A DNA stretch of 64,000 nucleotides from Pararge aegeria (GCF_905163445.1 NC_053197.1:16430001-16494000); one strand, 5' to 3'. Shown: positions 29,331 to 40,002, numbered from the stretch's first letter. Translations and numbers: made by a program. Notes: a model not told the origin generated them from the letters alone.

Positions 29331-30800
29331 TTTATTTCATTAACAATTTCATTCTTAATTAATTAATACGCTGAGATCTCCTTTTAAGCATATAATATAC
29401 TTGTACCAGGAGGTCTCGCTCTTCTATAACAAAATGTGTACATACATTGAGCTAATTTTTGTAATTCAGCTGTATATTATTCAATTTTTTTTTTATTTTT
29501 TTTTATTTTTTTTTATCATGCATGCATGCAAACTTGTGGAGTGTGTGTGTATGTGTGTGTATGTGCGTGTGAGTGTGTGGGTCTGTGTGTGATTATTATT
29601 TTATTTATTAAATTAAAGTATTATTTATTTATTATTTGAATTAGATATTATTTATTTAATAAATTGAATTATTATTTATTTATTAAATTTATTTGTGTAA
29701 AAATACTTTTAAATCAATTTGAATGGGTTCTCTAGTAGAGATTCCGTTTCTTCGTAGGTTTTTGTTTTCAACCATTGAGCCAGCCTATTTTTGATTTCAT
29801 AATTATTACTACCGTAAATATTTAGAATTTCATTAATTTTATTGTAGAGGTTTGCAGATTTTTTCTTGTACTGATTGCGTGAAAATAAAGTTTTTGCTGC
29901 CAAAACTTTTATTACTTTATTTTTTCTTCTTCTGCTACAGATTTCAGACTCATATTTTAGGGTTTTGTGTACTTTTAGAATAGTCTGCAAAATATACAAC
30001 TGTCTCACGCTTAGGATTTGACTTGATGAGTAGAGCAAGTGTGTTGGGAATCTGTAGGGTTTCATAAACATTACCTTAAGCAAAGACCTTTGCGCTCTTT
30101 CTATTTCAATAAACCTAGATTTAGCAGCACCACCCCATACAGGAATACAATAGCCCAGAACTGATTGTGCTAATGCTATGTAAACTTTATTTAATAGATC
30201 CTTAGCGGCTATATGTCTTAGCATCTTAAAAATCCAAATGAGCTTTCTTATTCTACCGCTAATCGCTTCTATTTGTTCATACCAAGATAGTCTCTGATCT
30301 ATAATGATGCCTAAGTACTTGGTGGAGGATACCCTGCTGATAGTTGAGCATCCGTTACAGTTACCACAACAATTTGAGGTATGTAATATTATAGGAAAAT
30401 CATCCTTAGGCTGTCTTCTGTTGTAGATAGAAAAGCATATGTAATTAGTTTTTAGTATATTAAGTGTTAACAGATTTGCCCCTAGCCAACTAGTTACATC
30501 ACTGAGTCCTTGTTCAGTTTTACATTTTACCTTTTCCCAAGTGGTCTCAGAGAACACTATAGCGGTATCATCTGCATAAGAGAAAAGCTTGGCATTACGA
30601 ATTTTCATATTACAGATTTCATTAATATAGATTAAGAACAGCGTAGGCCCCAAGACACTACCTTGCGGAACACCGTAGGAGATATTGATATCCTGGCTTA
30701 TGTACTGTCCAATTTTAACTCTTTGTGTGCGTCCGATTAGATAGTCTTTAAACAAGGCCAGGGGTATAGAATCAGGCGTTACTTTGCGGTTCAATTCAAG
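29299..30800 (-). mobile_element. LINE-J2 insertion
   Basis: Minus-strand non-LTR element: RT frame at 29709-30794, 3' UTR across 29299-29708 and a (TTA)n tail seen as TAATAATAAT at 29299-29329. A GT-rich microsatellite (29541-29590) and T-rich runs lie in the 3' UTR. A second copy of the extreme 3' end lies at 57369-57475. The 5' junction abuts foldback-I near 30800-30815. No clear TSD found. Confidence 0.85.
29709..30794 (-). CDS. LINE-J2 reverse transcriptase C-terminal part
   Basis: 361 codons without a stop. It opens just upstream of motif B: YGVPQGSVLGP (40-50), then SYADDTAIVF (72-81, catalytic Asp pair), STKYLGIIID (thumb-side motif) and a long basic C-terminus. The fingers and the first catalytic Asp (motif A) are absent, so it cannot be active. 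The first codon is TTG and a stop lies two codons upstream; this is truncation, not a true start. The intact frame implies modest age. CR1/Jockey-type RT by its GVPQGSVLGP and YADDT motifs (family knowledge). Confidence 0.9.
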   Translation of the reverse strand: MNRKVTPDSIPLALFKDYLIGRTQRVKIGQYISQDINISYGVPQGSVLGPTLFLIYINEICNMKIRNAKLFSYADDTAIVFSETTWEKVKCKTEQGLSDVTSWLGANLLTLNILKTNYICFSIYNRRQPKDDFPIILHTSNCCGNCNGCSTISRVSSTKYLGIIIDQRLSWYEQIEAISGRIRKLIWIFKMLRHIAAKDLLNKVYIALAQSVLGYCIPVWGGAAKSRFIEIERAQRSLLKVMFMKPYRFPTHLLYSSSQILSVRQLYILQTILKVHKTLKYESEICSRRRKNKVIKVLAAKTLFSRNQYKKKSANLYNKINEILNIYGSNNYEIKNRLAQWLKTKTYEETESLLENPFKLI

Positions 30801-30814
30801 TTAAGCTTAAATTG

Positions 30815-31054
30815 CTATACTCCGAGAAAAGCAGGAGAATCTGTATTTATAATTTCTTAAATTTTTATACTCCATACCAAACTGATCTGCGGCAATGTAC
30901 CCTCTACGCACGTTTCGCTTCGAAACCGAAGCATCCTCAGGAGATGTTGACATTACAATGAACTTAACAATTATTCATTGTGAAGTCAACATCTTCTGAA
31001 CTCAACATTTATTCATTACATACAGGGTACATTGCCGAAGATCAGTTCGAAGCA
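30815..31054 (-). mobile_element. Foldback-I element, copy 1
   Basis: Starts CTATACTCCGAGAAAAGCAG, then ACTGATCTGCGGCAATGTAC, which pairs with GTACATTGCCGAAGATCAGT near the right end. An inner arm pair also occurs (ATGTTGACATTACAATGAA against TTCATTGTGAAGTCAACAT, imperfect). The reverse counterpart is at 33.6 kb. No coding capacity. Confidence 0.75.
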
Positions 31055-31170
31055 AGTGATATCTTTCATCACTTAAAAAGCACGTAACTTAGAAAAGTTA
31101 GAGGTGCGTGCTGGGATTCGAACTTTGCTCCCAGAAAGTAAAGTCGAGCTCCTACCCGCTGCGCTATCAA
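31055..31170 (-). mobile_element. SINE-B head fragment
   Basis: AGCACGTAACTTAGAAAAGT, GTGCTGGGATTCGAACTTTG and CCTACCCGCTGCGCTATCA: tRNA-like head and adjoining body in reverse. Confidence 0.8.
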
Positions 31171-32064
31171 TGACTTAGAGCCTACTTAATGAATACATTT
31201 CTATTTTATTTATCAATAGGTAATAGTGTTTAAGCTAGTATTTTAGGGATGTAACTCTTTATCCTGAGTTAAGATTGCGGACAGGTCCAAATTTCAAGCT
31301 ATAGGCAGGAACCTACAATGAATAACTTAACAGAAAAAAAAAGTCCATTCCGGGAATCACTCGTTATCCTTAATGACAAACGAGACAGTTAATTGTGTTC
31401 AACAAGAGCAAGTAATTTCAGACGCCTCAATTTTATTTATTTGTATTTGCACTCTCTTGATTATTCTGGTATCTAATCCGGTTTTTTCCATTTTCAGGTA
31501 CGTTTCACATAATTTCCAGAAAGAAAGTAACGGTGACTGGTGCGGAAAATGAGTTTAGACGGAAAAGGAAAATAAGGTGAGGTAAGGTAATACGTATTAT
31601 TGCCGCGTTAATATTCTTGAAGGAAAACTTAGCGAAGAACGTTAATATAAAAGACCGGAGCCTCGAGTGAAACTTAAACGCCGAGTTAAACTTTTTTTTT
31701 TTATTCATTTTTAAGCTCCGAGAGTAGTTCCACTGTTGTCCAAACTTTAAAATAGACTAATACCACAGTATAAAGCAGCGATACAGTACTTCGACGTCTT
31801 AAATCTAGTCGTAAATGCCCAGATGATCTTGACAGCGTTAACATTGTATATCGGAAAAGTATAGAGAAGCTATGTTCTTTTTTGGATTAAAGTTATCCCA
31901 CTAATGCCTGTTTTTACTAAAGCTAGGAAACGCTTAAATTGGATAACTAAGGATTTGGGTGAAGCCAAACTTTTACATGATGACTAACGTTGTTAGGCGC
32001 CATCTAAAGTTACGACACCGATTCGACCAATCAGATATATAGGTCGCCATACCTCTTCAAATTT
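31171..32064. other. No recognisable gene or repeat
   Basis: Contains GGTGAGGTAAGGTAATACG and a T-run at 31691-31702. No domain in any frame. Confidence 0.4.
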
Positions 32065-32215
32065 ATTATTTTTATTACTATAACACTTATTTGTACACCA
32101 CACTAAGAATATATTATATAAGAAACAAAAAAAAGAAACATGAAGGAAGAAGAAGAATAAAAAAGGCGGCCTTATCGCTTGATAGGGATGTCTGCCAGGT
32201 ACCCTTAGAAAGAGG
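32065..32215 (-). mobile_element. LINE-F 3' end
   Basis: Reverse LINE-F: ACTTATTTGTACACCACACT, A-rich run, then AAAGGCGGCCTTATCGCTTG and TGTCTGCCAGGTACCC. Confidence 0.7.
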
Positions 32216-32436
32216 CGAGAAAGAGAGAGTTAATAGACAGTTTATACGTTAACTAAAAAAGTCAAATCAGTCGGAGAAGTCGAGCGCTAACCTGTCATCG
32301 ATAAAGTAACTAAACTTAATGTACTTACGAATATAAGCTGCGTAAACTTTCCAGAAGAAAAGCTTAGTGAAGTGGAAAAGTTTCCCATTCTAAAGCACTC
32401 CGCTGATTGAAAAGAAACTTCGACAATTTATTGTTT

Positions 32437-32690
32437 ACTAGCGGTTGCCTGCGACTTTATCCGCGTACAATTTCTTTATAATTGAAATTATAGAAACTTT
32501 CATGTTGTGTAGGGGATATAACTTTAAGAGTTGTTATTGAAACTAAGAGGAATTTCATCAGTTTAATATTATGGGAATTTAAAGCAGGGTTTTATAAATA
32601 TTTCCAGTCCCAGTAGAATTTTTTGTTACCTCTAACTCTAATAACTAACTTCTTATTAAATCTAGGTACTTGTCACGCAATTATAGATTC
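32437..32690 (+). mobile_element. Helitron-like relic
   Basis: TACTAGCGGTTGCCTGCGAC and TTTATCCGCGTACAATTTC is a diverged version of the Lep1-type 5' end. The body has no match elsewhere in the window and the 3' end is not identified. Confidence 0.5.
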
Positions 32691-33597
32691 AGCCAGTACA
32701 AAGAAATAGGCAGATCGTGAAACATACACACCAATATTTTAAAAACGCTCTTTTGGTTATGCTTTGGCTACGTTTTGGGTTCGTTAAAATATTTTTCAAC
32801 TGCATTAGGTGAACCATCTGCATGGTCCGTATATTAATACTATAAAAATTATTCGCTGCGGCCAAGATCTAGAATGATCCTCCTCCACCGTTCCGTACAT
32901 GTGATAATACTCTAAGCGAAATAGTAGTAAAACAGAAACTAAACAAAATCTACCTCAATTTACAAACGCAGCTAGATTTATCTTTGTCAAATGAGTTTTG
33001 TTTGAAATCAACAGTAAGTTATTGCAGTATAAGAAATTTATTGTGTTCATAACAATATTCAATTGCATGAAAACTTAAAACTAATACATGACAAGAATTG
33101 CAAAAAATACTTAATTCAATATGCCAAAGTAATTAATTCATATGCCATACGTAAAAAGTATACAAAAATATGAGGGTAGTATTTGTAACAAAATCTCACT
33201 TTCGCTAGGCATGTCAACGTCATGTAGTGGACTTTACTTTGTATTTTTACTTGACGTAGAGTAACATTCATTCAGTTTATCAATTTATATGTTGTTTTTT
33301 TTTAATATCGTGCTAAAACTACTGTAGTGATATCTGTAGTTCCTGTGCTGTAGTACATGACTTTACTGACCTTGCAGGATTCAATATCCTGCCTCCGACC
33401 CCGTTTATCTCCACCAACCCTCGTTTGCGGCTACGTTATGACCGGCGTTTTGACGTTATAAAAATTGAGGCTATTTTTCGCCCCTTTATATGTTATACAT
33501 GTCGTAAAAAGTTATGAAAGGATCTGAGTATATTTTGATTGAATTGTCTTTGATTGTGTCTCAAACAGCACTTAGAGATAACCAAACAGCTATCCGA
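32691..33597. other. No recognisable gene or repeat
   Basis: Nothing assigned. 33385-33470 is somewhat GC-richer (CTCCGACCCCGTTTATCTCC). Confidence 0.4.
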
Positions 33598-33812
33598 TAA
33601 TAGAATTCCTTCAATCCTTATACTGCACACCAAACAGATCTTCAGCAATGTATCCTCTTCGCATGTACATTGTAAAGTCTACATCTCCTGAGGATAATCC
33701 GGTTTCAGAGCAAAAAGTGTGTAGAGGGTACATTGCCGAAGATCTGTTTGTTAAGGATTGAAGAAATTATAAATAACACCATACAGATTCTCCTGCTTTT
33801 CGCGGAGTATAG
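33598..33812 (+). mobile_element. Foldback-I element, copy 2
   Basis: Arm 33604-33658 (CAAACAGATCTTCAGCAATG core) pairs with 33723-33770 (CATTGCCGAAGATCTGTTTG core), with a roughly 10-base insertion in the left arm. The right flank ends GCTTTTCGCGGAGTATAG, the reverse complement of the start of copy 1. About 215 bp. Confidence 0.8.
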
Positions 33813-33865
33813 AAAATAAACCTAATTTTCATAACTGCTGAATATTAGTGACAAAGGGCGCTGTA

Positions 33866-34152
33866 AGCATGATTGTGATGGCAGATCACAATGCAGTTGT
33901 CACCAACCCTCTTTTTTCCACGTCTGTCCTACGAGCCGACTAAGGGAGTAAAACGGAGAATAGGAAGCATTTTCCTCACCTTTCTCTTACCGCGGGTGCA
34001 GTTTACAGCGGAGAACTGGCAGTAGCATTCTCTTTGCTATTGCTACTAACTCCTGCCATCACCAAATCGTTTGCCCAGCGTGGTGATTATAGGCAAACCA
34101 TCCGTTGGGATAAGCCCTTAGTCCAGCAGTGGACTGTTAAGGGATATTGATG
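33866..34152 (+). mobile_element. Repeat-H, longest copy
   Basis: GATGGCAGATCACAATGCAG through GTCCTACGAGCCGACTAAGG, GAGAACTGGCAGTAGC, GCCCAGCGTGGTGATTATAG and TAGTCCAGCAGTGGACTG. An internal block is partly duplicated (two GGAGAAnnGG-like segments at about 33954 and 34018). Confidence 0.8.
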
Positions 34153-34209
34153 TATCACCTCAGAGCAGGTCTCTTTGGGAGTTTTTTTTTCTTCTAAAAC
34201 CCCAGCACA

Positions 34210-34460
34210 GCTAGCATTGGCAGGAGACAATTATCTCCCCGGGGAGAGGATAAAAATATATCTTCTCCCACAGCCTTATCAACTCTCGGATCACTGGCGT
34301 ACATTTGGAAATAATATGCAAATAATATATGTGTAATAATAAACGGGGGAAAACTTCTCCTATTCAATGTTCCCGTACTTTAGTAGGTGAACACGTTAAT
34401 TATATGCTTGGTCAGGGGATATAATTGGGGATATAATTTTTGTCCCCTGCCTGTTCTAGC
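34210..34460 (+). mobile_element. P element (TIR, MITE-like), copy 1
   Basis: Begins GCTAGCATTGGCAGGAGACA and ends TTGTCCCCTGCCTGTTCTAGC, imperfect terminal inverted repeats of roughly 20-25 bases. The core shares ATTATCTCCCCGGGG, TTATCAACTCTCGGA and GGAAATAATATGCAAATAAT with 49751-49956. No coding capacity; superfamily unknown. Confidence 0.8.
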
Positions 34461-35057
34461 CCTGCAGGAGGCGCTGCAATAGATGGCGGGATTTCTCAAT
34501 TTCTAATTTCATTACTCGCTTCATAAGTTTGTTTATTTCTCAATCTACTTTCCAGAATGAACATAACCAATCAACATTTTGATTAGTGTCATCATTTCAT
34601 ACTTATTACTTTCACCCCACCCCCCCATTAGGCCTCGCGTCAGTTTGGATAGATCATTAAGGGTTTAATGAACCTACTTTATGGGCCGATGGATTTATCT
34701 CTCTTATAACGTATCGATAAAATCTTAAGGGCTAAAGGCAAAGATTTTTATAGACTTCTTATCAGATGATTATGTGCTTACGGTTCAGTTATTATTATAT
34801 TATTAGATTCTATCTATAGCTATTTATAAGTGCCTAATTTGTCTAGAAATCTACGTTTTCAAAAGGGGATCTCGGGATACTGGTTTATTTTTTTAGGTAG
34901 TTCCAAAAATTGTTAAGCATAACTTTTATGTCTGTACGAGTCGGTAATGATATTATGAAATTGGATATGTCCATTCCCGTGCCTTGGCAAATTAAAATGG
35001 CGTTAAATCTTCGATCCCGTTATTCATTCCCAGCTTGTTATATAATGGTTAAAATCC
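34461..35057. other. Unclassified
   Basis: No repeat family or domain recognised. C-run at about 34617-34626. Confidence 0.4.
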
Positions 35058-35068
35058 CCACCTTATGT

Positions 35069-36164
35069 CATCATCATCATCATCATCACATCAACCGATA
35101 GACGTCCACTGCTGGACATAGGTCTTTTGTAGGGAGTTCCAAGTTCCACGATTCTGAGCCGCTTGGATCCAACGGCTACCTGCGACGCGCTTAATGTCGT
35201 CTGTCCACCTCGTTGGGGGTCGACCAACGCTGCGCTTACCAGTACGGGGCTGCCATTCCAGCACCTTGGGGCCCCAACGTCCATCCTTTCTCCGAACTAT
35301 GTGCCCGGCCCATTGCCACTTAAGCTTCGCGACTCGTTGAGCTATGTCGGTAACTTTGGTTCTTCTACGAATCTCCACATTTCTGATTCGATCGCGTAGA
35401 GATACTCCGAGCATAGCTCTCTCCATCGCCCGCTGAGTGACTCTAAGCGTTCTTATGAGGCCCATAGTTAACGACCATGTTTCAGAGCCATAGGTCATCA
35501 CTGGCAACACGCACTGTTCGAAGACTTTCGTCTTCAGGCACTGAGGGATTTCTGACGAAAAGATGGCACGGAGTTTCCCGAACGCTGCCCATCCGAGTTG
35601 GATTCGGCGGTTCACCTCCTTCTCGAAATTGGACCTACCTAACTGGATCGTGTGTCCTAGGTATACGTATTCGTCAACAATTTCGAGTGCAGTGTTCTCA
35701 ACGATTACTCGTTGAAGCGGAACATGAGCATTAGACATAATCTTCGTCTTGCTCATGTTCATTCGTAGGCCAACCTGTTGAGAAGCTCTGCTGAGGCCAT
35801 CGAGCATCGTATTTAGGTCTCCCAGAGTCTCTGCCATTATGACTACATCGTCGGCAAACCGAAGTTGAGTGATGTACTCGCCGTTAATGTTGATGCCAAG
35901 TCCGTTCCATTCCAGAAGCTTAAAGACGTCCTCCAACGCAGCGGTAAATAGTTTCGGGGAGATAACATCTCCCTGTCGCACGCCTCGCTGCAATTGGATT
36001 GGTCTCGTAGTCTGATCCTGTATACGAACTGACATAGTGGCGTTTTTGTACAAACACTGCAACACTTGGATATACCGGTAGTCAATTCGGCATCTCTGCA
36101 GTGACCTAAACACAGCCCAAGTTTCCACCGAATCAAAGGCTTTTTCATAGTCCACAAACCACCA
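35069..36164 (-). mobile_element. RTE LINE insertion with 11-bp TSD
   Basis: CCACCTTATGT occurs at 35058-35068 and again at 36165-36175, flanking the element exactly. The 3' tail is (CAT)n on the plus strand (35069-35090), the usual RTE-type simple-repeat tail. 5'-truncated within the RT. The best preserved element in the window. Confidence 0.95.
35091..36155 (-). CDS. RTE-type reverse transcriptase C-terminal part
   Basis: 354 codons, no stop. It opens at (F)VDYEKAFDSVE, the motif A catalytic Asp region; QRGVRQGDVISPKLF (56-70) is motif B of RTE/BovB-type RTs and RFADDVVIM (99-107) is motif C. Then YVYLGHTIQ, NFEKEVNRRIQLGW, FEQCVLPVMTYGSETW, ERAMLGVSLRDRIRN and the terminal WNSLQKTYVQQWTSIG. 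The apparent start is an internal GTG (Val); upstream codons at 36156-36164 are almost all junction sequence. The endonuclease and N-terminal RT domains are missing, so it is not autonomous. The intact frame and clear TSD imply a recent insertion. Confidence 0.93.
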   Translation of the reverse strand: MDYEKAFDSVETWAVFRSLQRCRIDYRYIQVLQCLYKNATMSVRIQDQTTRPIQLQRGVRQGDVISPKLFTAALEDVFKLLEWNGLGININGEYITQLRFADDVVIMAETLGDLNTMLDGLSRASQQVGLRMNMSKTKIMSNAHVPLQRVIVENTALEIVDEYVYLGHTIQLGRSNFEKEVNRRIQLGWAAFGKLRAIFSSEIPQCLKTKVFEQCVLPVMTYGSETWSLTMGLIRTLRVTQRAMERAMLGVSLRDRIRNVEIRRRTKVTDIAQRVAKLKWQWAGHIVRRKDGRWGPKVLEWQPRTGKRSVGRPPTRWTDDIKRVAGSRWIQAAQNRGTWNSLQKTYVQQWTSIG

Positions 36165-36260
36165 CCACCTTATGTACTTTTATCTATTTGACAAGAACTG
36201 TCTTAACATAGCTGCAATTCTTACATTTTAACAAGTCAGTAGGAAGTTTTGAAACATTGT

Positions 36261-36510
36261 CGGCCGATTGGAGCAGTGGGCAGCGACCCTGCTTTCTGCG
36301 CCAAGGCTGTGGGTTCGAATCCCACCGTAAAATTTTTGTGCGATAAACATAAACGTTTTTCATTGTATGGGTATTTATATGTGTATTATAACTATTTATG
36401 TATTATATTCATATAAAATATTCATCAGTCATCCTAGTACCCATAACACAAGCTACATTTACTTTTGAGATAGATCGCTATGTGTGTATTGTCGTAGTAT
36501 ATTTATTTAA
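36261..36510 (+). mobile_element. SINE-A
   Basis: GTCGGCCGATTGGAGCAGTG, B box GGTTCGAATCC, TTCATCAGTCATCCTAGTAC and GCTATGTGTGTATTGTCGT, then TATTTATTT. The A box is slightly changed (TGGAGCAGTGG). Confidence 0.85.
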
Positions 36511-37730
36511 TAGCTGAGATATTTTAAAAAGTCTAAACCAAATCCCAATAAACATTTTCAGCTATCTAGGACTCTTCCTAATTAGCCTTAAATGTTAACT
36601 CGCTAGGCTTTACGAGTAGGTACAAAAATCGCGGAGAATAAGAAATCTGAAATTCAACGCGGACAAATTAGCGGGTAGCTGCTAGGCTTCAGAGTAAATT
36701 GCAGCCCACTTAGTGAGGAAATGTGTCGCGCTTATGGCATTAGTGAAGGTTCACCGCCTGCCCCCGTGATATCATAATATATATACGTACTGCGGTGTCC
36801 ATTTATCGCTCATCAACGCTTTGTTGACTATGTCGTATTACTCGTATATAGGTATCAGGAAACGGTGATAGCTTAGTTGTTAGGACGTCAGCTACACTTT
36901 CAGGAGTCCGAGATGTGGTAAAAGTGAAACTTTTTTTTCAAATTATAGACTAAAAATTTCATTGAGGAGGTATAAAAATCGCTTCTTATTCTTGATTATA
37001 CACTTGGAAAATGTTAATGATAAATAATATTTTAATTGAACTCTGTGTTTTAGAGTACCACATACTAACAATTATTTAGACGATATACTCATATTAAAAA
37101 ACTGAAAACACTATTTTATAATCGTTAAGTTATTTAGTTTCGTTTTTCAATAATTTTCAATCATTCTATTATCAATTCCATCTTCATCGAGAGTTTCAAA
37201 GTTTATAATTGTTAACAATATTTAATGAAGTACTGGCACAAATGAGTGATAGTCTATACACTACACGGTCAGCTGATGCGAACTGTAGGCGCCGCCATTT
37301 TGGCCTCGGCTGCTCTGACGAGCGCCTGTCACTTTATCCTTACTACACGGCCGACCGTCACGCGACATGCAACACACAGTCGAAGAAGTCTGAGACGATA
37401 TAATAAATGTTTCACTTTAAAAACTGCCCAACATTGGTATCTTCATTGCACCCGTTCCGAGGCGGGTTGCTAGTATCTCATAAGTAGTAGTAGGTACTAT
37501 ACAAATTCTAGCCAGTGGGTTAACACTGCCTGCAATTCAATAAAGATATGAGACGATGGGACCAGCACTTAAGTTACATTAATTGGCTGAGAGCGGTAGC
37601 AAATATGACTACCTCTGAGCAAAGTGTGCCATCAGAATCTTTTGTCTTATGTACTTTCCTATATTAAAGGACATATTATTAAAATTTCTCCCATTTTTGC
37701 CAGGAAATTACAATCCTTACTTAATATAAA
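36511..37730. other. Unclassified, with a GC-rich patch
   Basis: 36855-36910 resembles a SINE-B head (CGGTGATAGCTTAGTTGTTA). 37265-37390 is GC-rich (GGCGCCGCCATTTTGGCCTC), unlike its surroundings, with overlapping 64-75 codon frames that have no domain. Possibly part of an unidentified element. Confidence 0.45.
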
Positions 37731-38270
37731 TGCGAAAGTATGTTCGAAAATTAAAATGAAATTTATTGTTAAAATATTCGTCATTTTACAATAATGTTGG
37801 GAATGCAAAAGTGAGTTTTAAAATAAAACCTCTGTCTCAGGGTCCTTGCTCTCCTCCGAATACAATTTATCTGTCTTAACAATGAATACATGATTAAACA
37901 CACAAACTGGAGGACAAAATACCTATAATGTAACATGATAATAATGGTATGTGTGTGCATGTGTGTCAGAATGTGAGTATGCGTGTGTGTATGATTTTTA
38001 TTATTTTGTAAAGGTACTAAACACCTTGTTACCTTAAAGGGAAGTTCACTTTTCTGGGAGTGCAATCCGATTTAAGATTGAGTCGCGTACTGACCTGAGT
38101 ATGTTGTTTATTCTTCTTTTGTTTGTTTTAACTTGTATCGTGCATGTAAAAAAATAAATACTCTATATTTGCAACTTTGATAATTTCTCGGTATCGTCGC
38201 AATTTAAAGTGTTTAGCCAAATAATTAATGCAGTAATTTGTTTGATTGTTTGTTTTGTTGCCACCAATCA
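37731..38270. other. Microsatellite and unclassified DNA
   Basis: GT-rich run at about 37949-37993. The minus open frames at 37781-38065 are a readout of CA repeats. Confidence 0.5.
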
Positions 38271-38415
38271 ACGTGATTTTTGGCCTTAAGTTAGTTGAAA
38301 GCATGGAGAGTAACATACTCTCCATACTACTACTTTTGATTCCAAGAAAAGATACGAGATTTTTAAGAAACTTAAGTAAACGCGGACGAAGAACGTTGGG
38401 GACAGCTAGCATCCT
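38271..38415 (-). mobile_element. Helitron-like fragment
   Basis: The right end, ACGCGGACGAAGAACGTTGG then GGACAGCTAGC, is a reverse Helitron-family 5' end. Contains a small palindrome TGGAGAGTAACATACTCTCCA. The 110-codon minus frame crossing it is not credible. Confidence 0.55.
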
Positions 38416-38514
38416 ATTAAAGTGAAAACGTGACTGCAGTAATCTTAACATTAGGATCAAAATAAACTTTTAGTACACACCAACGAACTCTTAAGTCCAC
38501 ACTTATACATTCAA

Positions 38515-38860
38515 ATTACAATTTAAGTATTCTTTATTGATGTAGATCTATCACAGGCACTTAAGAAGTGCTTACACATATATGTTTACATAATTGTGTA
38601 ATGGTGATAACAACGTTTGACAGCATAAACCTAAAGCTACGAGGTTTCCAAGCGCGCCCTGGTCTAACAAAAGCCCACAATAAACTTAGTAGGGTATATT
38701 TTTTTGTTATCACCATCTCACAGTAAACTAATATTAAGCTATGAAGTTAGAGCAATTCACACCCAAGCTTTTTTATCGTTTAAACAATCCTTAATATTAT
38801 AATAGGATTTTTCTGTAAGCTTACGTTTTATATAAACTTTAAAGTTATTGAGAAACGGTG
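38515..38860 (-). mobile_element. LINE-D 3' end, longer copy
   Basis: From ATTCTTTATTGATGTAGATC through GCTACGAGGTTTCCAAGCGC and TGTTATCACCATCTCACA to CACCCAAGCTTTTTTATCG and GCTTACGTTTTATATAAAC. The last part is the reverse of the LINE-D ORF C-terminus, frameshifted. Confidence 0.75.
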
Positions 38861-38899
38861 CAGTCTCAGATGGTAGACGGCTAAACTGTCAGGGATATA

Positions 38900-39167
38900 A
38901 AATAAATAAAATAAATATACTATGAAAATACACATATCGCAATCTAGCCCCAAAGTAAGCGTAGCTTGTGTTATGGGTACTGGATAGCTGATGAATATTT
39001 TTTTATGAATATAATACACATAAATACTTATAATATACAGATAAACACCAAGACACTGAAAAACATTCATGTTCATCGCACGAACAGATTCCAGTTGTGG
39101 GAATCGAACCCACGGCCTTGGACTCAGAAAGCATGGTCACTGCCCACTGCGCCACTCGGCCGTCAAA
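38900..39167 (-). mobile_element. SINE-A, near full length
   Basis: AAATAAATATACTATGAAAA tail side, CTGATGAATATTTTTTTATG, reverse B box GGAATCGAACCC, and CTGCGCCACTCGGCCGTCAA. The short open frames reading WESNPRPW are translations of this head, not genes. Confidence 0.88.
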
Positions 39168-39419
39168 TATATAGCAATTATAACACCGTACCTCTGCCGT
39201 GAATAGTAATTCCCAATAGTACGTTCCTGCTAGTCGTTCATTGGCGTATGGCAATTCTTTTACGGTAAAGGTGGTTAATTAATAGAATGAGCTGCCGAGG
39301 GATACTCGTATAAGACAGTCCAAATAATTAAATATCTTTAAATCGCGGTTAAAAGACTATTTCCTGTCTAGTATGTAGCAAAATATCTAAGTATTTTATG
39401 TGTATGTTTAAATAGTAAT

Positions 39420-39530
39420 ATGTATTTAAGTTTATATATTGATATATATATATTGATATTTATATACATATATATAAATATATATGTTTTTACTATATAT
39501 ATGTAGTATTAGTATGTATTGTATATGTAA
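39420..39530. repeat. (TATATA)-rich low-complexity run
   Basis: Repeated TATATA and TTGATAT units between 39436 and 39505; no gene. Confidence 0.7.
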
Positions 39531-39584
39531 TGTTTATAATTAGTACAATTTAAGTATTGCACTATCCCGTTTTCTCTAATATGT

Positions 39585-39728
39585 TTCTTCAACCAAAGGT
39601 TGTCTGGAGGAGATCGCTTCAAGCGATAAGGCCGCCTTTGTGCATATATATATTATAGTTTTTTTTTTGTTAACCTGGTTTTATATTTGTATGTGCAATA
39701 AAGACTTTTTCTTCTTCTTCTTCTTCCC
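39585..39728 (+). mobile_element. LINE-F 3' end with TTC tail
   Basis: GGTTGTCTGGAGGAGATCGC, TTCAAGCGATAAGGCCGCC, GCAATAAAGACTTTTTC (a polyadenylation-like AATAAA) and a TTCTTCTTC run. Only 3' UTR remains. Confidence 0.75.
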
Positions 39729-39761
39729 ACTAAACTCACACCACTACGCCATCACATTTAT

Positions 39762-39975
39762 GTTTCGTTCGATAGAAAAATGGATGCGATGCGTTTTTCT
39801 GTCCGTATAATAAATCACGTAATATAAAGAGAATTGTACACGAGTGGTGAGAACACTCCCGATGGTACACTTACGGCGCGCCGGCTGGGCCGAGCTGTAG
39901 CGGATTAGTGCAGGTTCGTTGACTACCCCTTTGTGATCCTGTCTGTACAGTGACAAATAAATATATATATTTTCA
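39762..39975 (+). repeat. Repeat-Z, copy 1
   Basis: GCGTTTTTCTGTCCGTATAA, TAAATCACGTAATAT, GGCCGAGCTGTAGCGGATTA, GTTCGTTGACTACCCC and CAGTGACAAATAAATA. The same order recurs at 41590-41790. Unclassified; the AATAAATA end suggests a retroposed 3' end. Confidence 0.7.
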
Positions 39976-40002
39976 TTCAATTACAAGTTAGCACTTGCTT
40001 GC

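Noticed and set aside
35477..35734. Plus-strand open frames over the RTE
   Set aside because: Shadows of the minus-strand RT coding sequence.
38128..38460. 110-codon minus-strand open frame
   Set aside because: Runs across a reverse Helitron 5' end; no domain.
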